From: Podospora comata
Taxonomy: Eukaryota > Ascomycota > Sordariomycetes > Sordariales > Podosporaceae
Direction: 5' to 3'
DNA: 64,000 nt
Assembly: GCA_017354895.1 (NCBI GenBank)
Contig: CP071494.1
Span: 3,410,001-3,474,000, forward strand
Both the position numbers and the translations under genes were made by a program. Below are positions 54,327-64,000 of this stretch, one piece after another. Each line of letters opens with the position of its first letter. Position 1 is the stretch's first letter. A model generated the notes under the pieces. The model was not told the origin of the DNA. It searched no databases and saw only the letters and a program-made list of their open reading frames with translations.

Positions 54327-57300
54327 AGCAAGTGATCAGGGTGTTGGGTTGACGTTTTTTTTTGGGGGAGGGGGGGGGGGGGGGGGGGGTTTGGGTTTCA
54401 TCGTGTATATATTTATTTTAATCTTGCCCGTACATTAGGATATGTTGTGATCCAGGTGTATACTTCCTGGTACTTTGGAATACATCAAACATGCAAGTTT
54501 GTAAACAGACAGATCACCAACCTCTCCAACATTGACTGATCCAGACATTGGCAGACGTATATGTTTTTGCTCACTTGACACTGATCAACCAACCTATCCA
54601 ATCTTCCGGTTTTTGTTCCGTTGACTCCGACCACCCAAAGCTAGGATCGCCATGAAACCTTTGGGACATGCCGCATCACATCACATCTCTCAGCCTCACC
54701 TTCAATTGTTGCAGACCGTCTTTTCGAATACTCGATCATCAACCCAATCTCAGCAACTCCAACAAGTTGCTGGCTGACTACTTTTACTAAACCTCCCAAG
54801 ACACCCTTGGCAACCACACAAATCCAACCCCAAAACCTGCTTCCAACATGCAAGCCAAGCGTCCCCTTTACCTACCTAGCGACAAAACACTCTAGGGATT
54901 TTCCCGGGAAAATCTAAATTCCCACTCCTCTTCGTGTTCGTCGGGTGTCAGTTGTCATCAATCAGTCAGTTGTTTTGCCCCAAAGTTCCAGACCCAGACC
55001 CAGACCCAGACCCAGAACCCCTCACGAGTTAGTAGACCGGAGCCCCCTCCGCACCAACAACTGCTCCGCCCAGACTTTTTTCCCCCCACAGGGCATTGAT
55101 TGCTTGGCAGAGACATGACTCTGGGGAAGATGGGGTAAGGGGCCAAAGAGGGAAAGGGCTCATGTGATGACGGATATGAACAGCTTGTTGGTTGACAGTG
55201 ACGGTTGGATGGTAGACTACTGTGGTTGATATTCACCAAGCGAGGAAACAGAGAATAAAGAGTTGGATTGATGAACCATCAGGAATTCGATCGTCACATA
55301 GGTAAAACGCAGGTTTGAACAAAGCACCCAAGAACGGCTTCTCCTGCCTGCCCCATGTCAAAGGAGGGGCTGCACTAGGGAGCCCAGAGAACCAAAAAGC
55401 TGGAGGAGAAAAAAAGCTGGAGGACAGGCGGAGGTATCCGTACCCAAAGCTCCACCAAACTTTGCATGACAATGCAATGTGTGCTAGCTTTGGTTTTCCC
55501 CCTTTCCGTTTCCTTTTCCCCAGCTTTTTCTGTTGGGATGATTTGGTTTGGTTTTAGGCAGCTAGCTGGGTGAATCCATGAATCATTAAGTAGATCGCCA
55601 GCAGGCAGAGCAAGTTCAGTTCTCGGTCTTGTCAATTCATCAGCCTCAGTCTGTGTGTGTTCGTCCGGTATTACACTACCTACCGAAGTGGTGAAAGTAC
55701 CTTTTAGTGAAGTTCGGTATGTACCTACCCAAAGGGACAGAACAGACAGACAAAACCGGCCGGCAGATGCAGAATGTCTGAAAAGGGAATAAATGACTGA
55801 TAAGCATCTGATTTTTCTTGCTTTTGCATACATACAGCAGCGTATCGATCGTTTCAGTTTACACGCCTACAGACGCCGCACACCCTTCGTCTGTGTCAAT
55901 TGCAGTGACGTCCAAATTGGTGAGATCTAAATCCCCATCTCATTGTTCACCTCGTGGTTTCGCGGTTTTTGTTGCAACAACAGGTGTGTTGTTGTGTGTG
56001 TTGTTACCGAAAACTCTCTCGCCACTGTGCCATGGCCTAGCTTCCTCCACATCGATGGGGTCTGCCCAGCAAAGCTGAAGCTGGAGAAAATGGATCGCCC
56101 CCCCTCTCTTCCATGGATCAAACCACCAGAGATATCTAGAGAATGTTTGACGTGTCTTTCTTTCTCGCGTCCTCCGGGGCCGTGATCCACCACTTCTCCT
56201 CCGCCGCCGTTGGCCAATAATTTTCCCAATGGTTTTACTTGAAACTTCCTTGTCACGGACACGTCCACACCTCTTTTTCTTCATCATCAATGAGAAGATC
56301 CTGTGCTTGGAAAGTCAAGCTAAGAAAACTTGACTAGCTTCAACACCACTGAACACACCCCCCCTCACCCCCCCTCTTCCGCATCTCTCCCACCCAACTC
56401 CCGACCCCGACCCCGACCGCCGGGAAACTACGGAGCTGGGTTGGGGTGAAAAATGGAGCCCTCTTGGCCCCCGGGGATTAAGTGGATTGAGGCAAGCGGT
56501 GCGGACATTGCGGAGGAGGAGGCGGAGGGAATGGCGGGCAATTCAGTGGAGAAAGCAAAGTTGACAAGCGGGGAGAAAGGCTCAGCCTCTTCTTCATCAG
56601 GAGAGGTCCACACAACACTCATCATCAAGATCGCACACAAAATTGACCCAAACCAAAACAGACTTGTCGAAAAAACAAGGGGCAACAAGCCCACCTCCAT
56701 CCGCAAAATCTGTCCAGGTTTTGGATCCAAGGTAAGAAAGGTACTGCTCACCGAGAGAAAGAATACCCATCCGATCGCCGATCTTATCAAATCATAAATC
56801 CTGCCGAAGAAATACATGTACCTACTACAGTCACGACTAATAAGAACCAACCAACCCAAAAGAGAGAGAGAGAGTCCTGCATATCTTTTTTTTTTCTAAA
56901 AAGAAAAAAAAATCATCAGCATACATACTGCAGTAAATAAAATCCCCAGCCCCAATCTTCGGATCGGGGTTACGCTCGGTAGACGACGGAAACAAGGCAA
57001 GTTAAAACTGAGATACCAACCAAAAATACCGGCAAGGCAAGGTAGTAGCCATGGCGTGAAATAGCCTCTTGGCTCTGTTTCCAGGCGGCGTTTCTGAAAT
57101 TCCAAAAAGGGTGCGTGTAGAGAGCGAACGAGGTGAGGATGCACCTTGATAAATCCGTCTGCCGCCTTCGCTTCGACGTCTCTCTCTCGTCATCAGGCGC
57201 TAGTACTGAACAGTGTTAGAGGTTGATCAATTTCACGTGTTTTTTTTTAGTGTGAACTTGCTTTTTGCTCTTGGAAAGAAAAGACAACGGTCGTTGGTTG

Positions 57301-60065
57301 CTACATTGGGGGTAGTCCATGGAGATACTTCTGACTTGTATAACGGTTTGACATGTCTAGTTTTCTCTATGACCACTTGATATGTTCAGCAAAGCAGCTG
57401 ATCAGCATCTCATCAGAGAACCACATCACCAGCCTCTGTAACAACAGCAAGAAGCAAACCAATTCTGATTTGTGGGGATGAAAAGCAGGGACTCTCGAAA
57501 CGGCAAAAGCTCCACCGATTGTGTGGCCCAAACGCCGATCCGTAACTTTTTTGTTCCTGACTCGAAGCCGAGACCAGATGACAGATGACACAGAACTTAC
57601 AAAAAGGTATCCAAGGGGCACGATCCGAAAAGTAAAAAATAAATAAAAAATAAAAAGAATACAATGGTTGCAATCGACGGATGGTGACCACTGTGTGTTG
57701 TGCATTATCTCCTTTGCTCTTTGCGTGCTCACAGCACAGGAGATAAGGGCCTGCTTTCCCTCCATCACCACCTTCAAGTCCAATTGCCGAGAGCACATTT
57801 TCGATATTAAAAATTCCCGTCTTTCGAGAAAAAAGAGCGAACCTTGGCCGACATATTCCCTTTCTTCTCTTGTTATAAATCTTTACCTGATATGTGTAAC
57901 CCATCCAGCTTTCCTTTTCAACAACAAGACACACACCGAACATTGTATAAGGAAACCCCCCTGCGGAAAAATATCGGGCCAAGAAGCATATCACGACACA
58001 CACCACCGGGGTGGTCGTTGCTCGGCTCGGACCAGCGGAGCCTGTCGTGTGATTGGCCAGTCTAGCCCGCTCGCGTCTTTCGCCTCTTTGGCCGTGGACG
58101 AGAGGAAGTTTTCTACTTTTCGAGAAAAGAGAGGCCTGAGAAAAAGAGAGAGAGAGTCCTACCGCTTTAATTTGAGCTACGACGACCAAGTACTACTTAC
58201 ATAACACTACGAGGCAAAGTTGTGTCAAAATGTGTCACATTCTCGAGCGGAAATCGCAACTTCTTGGCCTTCCCGCTCCGTGTGACAGAATCTCTGACAT
58301 GTGCCGTGCTCCATCCCCAACGAGAAGAGAAGGTGTTGTCCGCTGTTGAAGATGGGACAAAAACCCCTGGGAGGAGGATGGAGCGGAAAAAAAAAACAGA
58401 GATTAGCACGTGCGCAATCGCGGGGCTGAGCGGAGCAGAACGGATCAGCTCGGGGCGGAGACACACGAACGAAGCAGCAATCTTGGGTTTCTTGTTGTTG
58501 CTTCTCTTTCGCGATTGCACCGATCTCCAGCAGCAGCAAGCAGCGGCATGGGGCAAGCGTTTTTTTGATTTTCCCTTTTTTTTTGGGGGCTCCACTGGTT
58601 TAATTCTTATTGGATGCTCCACAACCCCAACGGACGGACGAGAGAGAGAAAAAGGCGGGGCCGTAAATGACAGCATCTGGAGAGAGAGAGAGAGAAAAGA
58701 ATTGAGGGGTTGGCCAATGGAAGCTGGCCGATTTTGAACCACACGCACACACCACACATGGTTTTGGCGAGGGATCAGGGGTCGGATCAATGGCTCGAAT
58801 TGAGAAGCTGACGATACGGACGGACGGTGCATGTTCGATGCGGTGTGGTGGTGGTAGGCTGGCAGGTGACTGAGCATAAACTTCACGCAAGAGGAGAGGA
58901 GAAGGGGGGTCCATTCTGAAATAATCATCTGCTGGGGTTGAGAGCAGCATGTGGTTTCGTGACGACGACTTTTTGGGAGTGTTTTGTGTGTACTGGCTCG
59001 ATTCGACATTTTCCCTCGTGATCGCATGTGAGTGGCCCCCCCTTGAACAACTATGTAGACCCCTTCTCGATGTGGGGACGCCTTCTTCGATTTTTCAGAT
59101 TGATCGGTTTCTGTAAGGTACATGTACATGTCAAGCAACCTGAATTTCAGGTGGTTGCCGCCTGGATGTATGTATATCCACCAAAGAGAGACGCGGTCTC
59201 TTAAGGGAAACGAGAGGCTCAATGGCTAATCTGAAGACTTCATCCACGACATACATATAAAAAAAAAAAACTGCTGCGGCATTTGCGAGCACACGAGCAC
59301 AATGGCAGTCCAGGACGGGAGGACTGCAGTCAATCTATCAAACTGACTTTGGGCATTCCGTCGTCACCGCTGCCAGACTTTCGCAATGTTTGGTTGCTAC
59401 CTCGAAGGTACATCGCATTGGCTTGCGAGTTCAAAGCAGGCGATCCGCCCGCCCCGGTACGTACCCACATGGCCATGACCAGCCAGGGCCAACCTTTCCA
59501 CACCTTGTCCGCTTCTTCCTTGTCGAGCCCCCCCAGATTACTCCATCCAACCAGGGATGAAGGAGAGTTCCAGCAAAAGGTACGTATCGTCGCCAATGTG
59601 TACTTGTGACTTCCTGGAGCCATGAGGACCATGATGGCTGGCAAGATATAATCTAGTGGTAGCCCCGTTCCCTCCTGTTGCCCCCCCCCACCTGGCTTCT
59701 CTCTTCGTGACTCGGAATCTTAGACCGACGGGGAAGTCTAGACGCAGTACCAACGACGACGGCCTCAACTTGTAAAGCATACCTTGACATTGCTTCTACC
59801 ATTGTTCTCTCCATTGAAGTGCTTCACTGTCGTCATCACCACCACCCCATCCAGGGTTAAGCTCTTTTCATCTTAGCGACTCGGGTCCATCTGTCTTAGA
59901 GCTCCAACGACAACCACTTGCCACTTACCAAGCTTCCGCTTCGAACTGGACGCTACCTTACTCATCGTCATTGTTTGCAAGCTCAGGGGGTCCTTCTAAC
60001 CTTCGAACACTGCTCCTCACCACCATACCACACCACCGGAAAACACACATACACATCACATCACA
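54327..60065. other. Gene-free upstream region, 5.7 kb
   Basis: The largest gap in the window. It contains a G-run of about 19 near 54371, five CAGACC-type hexamers at 54989-55017, short poly-A/T and GA/CT microsatellites (near 56860, 58145 and 58680) and several long but non-protein-like minus-strand frames (up to 341 codons, 58197..59222). The last 200 bp are the C/A-rich leader of the Zn2Cys6 gene. It may be a long promoter or leader, or hold a non-coding RNA. Confidence 0.5.
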
Positions 60066-63012
60066 ATGCCCGGATCAGAGTCACCAGCTCGGCAAATATC
60101 ACCCGAAGCCGAAAACATGCAGCCGAGGTCGCCTCCGTCAGGCTCGGGCTCGGAGCCCGAGAGCAGTAGCCAGCAAGCCGGCACCGCCGACAGACCAAAA
60201 ACCACCAAACGCCGTGCCGCGAGAGCCTGCGAATCATGCCGGAGACGCAAGGTTCGCTGTGATGTTGTCACTCAGAGCCCTTGCACCAACTGTCTGTACG
60301 AGAAGGTGGAGTGCCTGGTTCCAGAGTGCAGGAGGAAAAGGTACCTTCAAAACAAGAAATCACACTTTTCTTGTCCTTCTCCCGTCGTCTTGATCGTCAT
60401 CAGTGGCTGACGTATCTCTTCTTCACTTTCTTCTCTCTTACAGAAAGCATCACTCAAGAGTCTCAGAATCTCTCGGCTCGAGTGTCGGGTCGAGTACCGA
60501 GGCTTCGCTCCTGAGGGCCAAGTGCCTCGGCTCAGCCGCGCCAATGGGCTACGCTCAGAACGGCCAAAATCTCGACTTCACTTACACCGGCAACCCTCTT
60601 TTGAGGCAGCAGCTGTTTTCCCAGGCTGGGAGTGACGCGATACGAAACCAGCAGTGTAAGTTTTATACAAGGTTTGATAGGTGCAAGAATAACGACTCTA
60701 ATTCGCCCTTGGCTTGGCAGATCTGAATCTCTCCTATCAGAACGGTGCAGCCGGCTTTGGCTCAAATGCTCCTCTCAGGCCGAGGGTGTCTCCCTCGCTG
60801 CTGTACCAAAACACCGGCTTCCCACCGCTTCAGCCTGCCATCGAAGTCAGCCAGCAGCTCAAATCGGTCCTCGAGGCTCAGGTACCACCAATAGCACCGG
60901 CGGAGCCGCAGCTGCCGGCTTTCATCAAACCGATTCCCAAGGCTGTCTCCCCCGAGGATCTCGACTACCTCAATGCCAAGAAGGCTCTCACGCTCCCGCA
61001 TCCTCAGCTACGAAATGCCCTGCTCAAGGCGTACGTCGAATATGTGCACCCGTACATGCCCGTGATGGACGTCCATCCTTTCCTTAATGCGATCAACGAC
61101 CAGACGGGCCAATCCGGCAAGATCAGCTTGCTGTTATTTCAGGCCGTCATGTTTGTGGCGACTGCTTTTGTCGATGAGGACTTGTTGAAGGCCGAGGGTT
61201 ATCAGGACCGGAGGGAGGCGCGGAAGGCCTTCTTCAGCAAGGCGAGGGTGAGTTTTTTTATTTAATTTTTTTTACGTCTTTCTGTTGGCTTGGGAGCGCT
61301 CTAAACAAGCCCGGGGAACGTTGGGTAAGCGGGGAATGCTAACCATCTGCTCCCAGGTTCTGTATGACTGCGATACTGAACTCGACCGCCTGCACCTGGT
61401 CCAGGCTCTTCTCATGATGACTTACTGGTATGAATCACCAGACGACCAAAAAGACACCTGGCACTGGATGGGCGTGGCCATCTCACTGGCCCAGACCATC
61501 GGTGTGCATCGCAACCCGGTGGCGACGAATTTCCCGCCAGCAAAGAGGGGATTGTGGAAGCGGATCTGGTGGTCATGCTACATGCGGGATCGCATGATCG
61601 CCCTCGGGATGCGCAGGCCGACCAGGATCAAGGACGACGACTTTGACGTGCCAATGCTGGAGGAGGGCGACTTTGAAATCGGCAGACTCCGGGAGGACAA
61701 CCAACTGCTGGGCCCTGACTGCGCTCTGGTCCGCGACGTCGAGATGCAGAGGGAGCTGGCGTTCATGTGCATCGAGATGGCGAAGCTGTGTCTTCTTGTC
61801 AGCGAGATGCTCAGGGCGCAATACTCGATCCTCAGCAGAGGCGGCATGCGGCCGGACGTCACGACAGCGAGCACGATGATGCTCCTGCCCAAGAAGGACC
61901 AGAACCCGGACGGCTTTGCCATGACTCAGCAGGTCGACGCCATGCTCAACCAGTGGGCTGTCGGCCTGCCGTCCTGCTGTCGGCGCCAGCCGGTGCCCCT
62001 GACCCCCATCGAAGAAGGGCGCAGGCCTGTTGTCCTGCAGCGCCACCTCTTGCATCTCATCTACTACACCACCGTCTCGGCCCTCCACAGGCCGCAGTTC
62101 CTCCGCCCTCAGAAAGCCGAGCCCGTCATCCCGACAAAAGCCCAGCAGTACTCCCAAGAACGGGTGCGTGACGCATCAAGGGAGGTGATCAAAATGGTCA
62201 CCGAACTCCGCCAGCACGGTCTAGAGCGGTGCCTCCCCACCACCGGCGTCACCGTCCTCCTCCCCGCAATGATCATCCAACTCCTCGACTCGACCGCCCT
62301 CGACGCAGACGACCAGACCAGAGCTCAAGCCGCCCAGGGCTTCAAGGAGCTCCTCGCCGTCATGAGAAACCTGAAGGAAATCTACGCCGCGGCATCCTAC
62401 GCCGTCAACTTTATGACCTGTGTTCTCCAGGGACGGGCCTCGCAGCAGCAGGTGCAGAGACCGCAGCAGGCGTTTCAGAGCGTGTCCACTGCTGCTCCTG
62501 GTGGTGGGATGAACATGATGCCTTCTTCCATGCCGGAGCGGCCGTCGACGCCGCCGCCGGATGACTCGCAGTTTATCAGCTCGGCTATGCAGGGGGTCAA
62601 TAACCTTTACAATCACCCCCAGCATCAGACGCCCGGGTTTGCGGGGAGTGGGATGGCGGCTGGTGGTGGTGGGGAGATGGAGGATACTATCATGATGATG
62701 GGTGGGCAGACGCCCCCCGGGACGGATTATGACTCTGGGTCGCCTGGGGCGGAGCATGGGGGTAGTGGTCTTGATGGTGGCGGGGAGGAGACGTTGAAGC
62801 ACCACTTTGGGGGGGCTCAGCAGAGCGCGACTAACGGGGCGGGGAATGAGGTGGTGTATAGTGAGTGGTTGGAGGAGTATCCGGGTGATATTGGGGGGCC
62901 GGATGGGGAGTTTTTGGGGATGGGGATGGATATGGGTGGTTCGGGGTTGGGTGTCGTGGGGGAGGAGGCCAATGCGAGGTATGAGTGGAACTCTATGAGC
63001 ATGGGTGGTTGA
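60066..63012 (+). CDS. Zn2Cys6 regulator of the CTF1/FarA group
   Basis: Four exons, 60066..60340, 60444..60655, 60721..61247 and 61357..63012, give 889 residues. The zinc cluster is ACESCRRRKVRCD followed by PCTNC and VEC (residues about 55-85). The fungal-specific middle domain is very close to Fusarium CTF1 and Aspergillus FarA: AYVEYVHPYMPVMDVHPFL, LLLFQAVMFVATAFVD, MTYWYESPDDQKDTWHWMGV, LWKRIWWSCYMRDRMIALGM and RRPTRIKDDDFDVPMLEE. The C-terminal 200 residues are Gly/Met/Pro-rich and poorly ordered. Family members activate fatty-acid breakdown, lipase and cutinase genes. All introns keep phase. I cannot tell FarA from FarB/CTF1-beta here. Confidence 0.93.
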
Positions 63013-64000
63013 AGAATATGTGATGGGGGAGACGACAGAAGGAGAGAGGAAGAAGAAAAGCATTACTATATACCCTCGGTGGGGTGTTGAAATCGCAAGG
63101 AAAGGAAAAAGAACGGAAAGGTATGGCATGGAAAGGACATGGGCAAGGGCGTTTTTTGGGATGTGGGTTGAAATAGGCATTTGGGATTGATTGGGTTATA
63201 TAGGAAATTCTTTGGAAAGCGATTTGACGGGTTACATCTTGAAGATAGAGGAGGAGGAAGTTTGGAAAGAAGTAGAATCGGATGAGAATGACGACGACTA
63301 AGACTGGACCAATTGGTTCGGAGAGTTGAGAAAATATTATTAATTTTGATGACCCTTTGGTTGCCCGCCCTGTGTGATGATTGTGAATGGCTTCGAGACA
63401 TGTGAGAGGACTCCGGAGACAGACTGAGACAGTCCACCACACAACTCCGGCGAAGAGTGGATGTTGATGATTCAAAACTCAACATCGTTCCCGTGTGAAG
63501 AGAGGTTTGGTGGAGATTTTCCCACGTCATTTTTTGTGAGTGTGCGCTTCGGCCTCGTGTCGTTGGAAAGCGAATGAGTGTGGATCAGTCAGTGGCTTGT
63601 GCATCCCCTGCCGTTGGCGTTGCTGGGAAGATGAATGACGGGAATTAGTGCGGTTCGGGGGTGCTGCTATCTACTTCAGGGCGAGAGGATGCTGGCGTTG
63701 TGTTAAGGGTGTCTCATCACCAACCTTGTCGGTCTCATGTCCGTTTGGGCCTAGCCCGGACGCCCCAGCCGCTACCCGAAATCACATCCCTAGAAGAAGG
63801 CGACTTTGGGGAGGTCCAAGATGGAGATCTGGGTGGGTTGTGTTACCAACCGACAATTAAATGAGGCCGGGGTTCCTCGAAATACAGTGAAACTGCCCTG
63901 CTCTGCTACTTTCCACTTTGTCGTCCCTTTCTCTCCCTTCCTTTCGGTGTGTGTGCTCACCGGTCTAATAATCAGTCGCTCTTTTTACCTGAACTGTGTT
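63013..64000. other. Downstream of the regulator to window end
   Basis: 988 bp without a recognisable gene. The minus strand carries a 160-codon frame across 62993..63475 with no protein-like motifs, probably antisense to the 3' UTR. A next gene may start beyond the window. Confidence 0.5.

Noticed and set aside
54989-55017. CAGACC hexamer array as telomere-like repeat
   Set aside because: The unit is not the fungal TTAGGG/CCCTAA telomere unit and there are only about five copies.
57413-58189. 258-codon minus-strand open frame
   Set aside because: No recognisable motif, no signal peptide, and codon use unlike nearby genes.
58197-59222. 341-codon minus-strand open frame
   Set aside because: Low-complexity and without family motifs or coding-like composition; it runs through microsatellites and looks like a chance frame in GC-balanced intergenic DNA.
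62221-63180. 319-codon minus-strand frame opposite the Zn2Cys6 gene
   Set aside because: Antisense shadow of the regulator's Gly/Met-rich C terminus; its Pro/His-rich composition mirrors the coding strand.

Overview
The window is nuclear DNA of a filamentous ascomycete. Short spliceosomal introns (about 45-115 nt) with GT..AG ends and CTRAC-like branch sites, dispersed 5S rRNA genes, HET-domain genes, subgroup C chitinase, class II peroxidase with WSC domains and a CTF1/FarA-type regulator all point to Sordariomycetes, most likely Sordariales. The placement below class is inference. No intact or broken virus-like element was recognised.

Layout. 1-10 kb: the 3' end of a HAD/terpene-cyclase-like gene, a 5S rRNA gene, then a decayed island holding a DUF7136-like secreted protein with a frame break and a GH18 chitinase relic that has lost its catalytic core. 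10-21 kb: a small secreted cysteine-rich protein, then a dense housekeeping block: UTP13, an unrecognised membrane protein, MHF1/CENP-S (two introns, three short exons), PGA2 and the farnesyltransferase/geranylgeranyltransferase alpha subunit. 21-29 kb: mevalonate kinase, ribosomal protein eL38, an 84-residue Ish1/SAP-like protein with a 13-nt exon, the CAAX protease Ste24 and tRNA-Glu. 29-38 kb: gene-poor, with a decayed HNH-type gene, tRNA-Val, a duplicated F-box-like protein and an unrecognised HAED-motif protein. 38-54 kb: secreted enzymes (GH3 beta-glucosidase, class 3 lipase, WSC peroxidase) around two HET genes and a second, identical 5S gene. 54-64 kb: a 5.7-kb stretch without a supportable gene, then a Zn2Cys6 regulator of the CTF1/FarA group.

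Three points stand out. First, mevalonate kinase, the prenyltransferase alpha subunit and Ste24, which supply, attach and process prenyl groups, lie within about 9.5 kb. Second, the GH3 gene can be read in frame only if two introns are separated by a single nucleotide, which is a 1-nt exon or a stwintron-like arrangement. Third, the prenyltransferase alpha gene carries an in-frame N-terminal extension of about 180 residues that I do not recognise from the family.

Exon boundaries were worked out by eye from splice signals, reading frame and family conservation; no alignment or transcript data were available.
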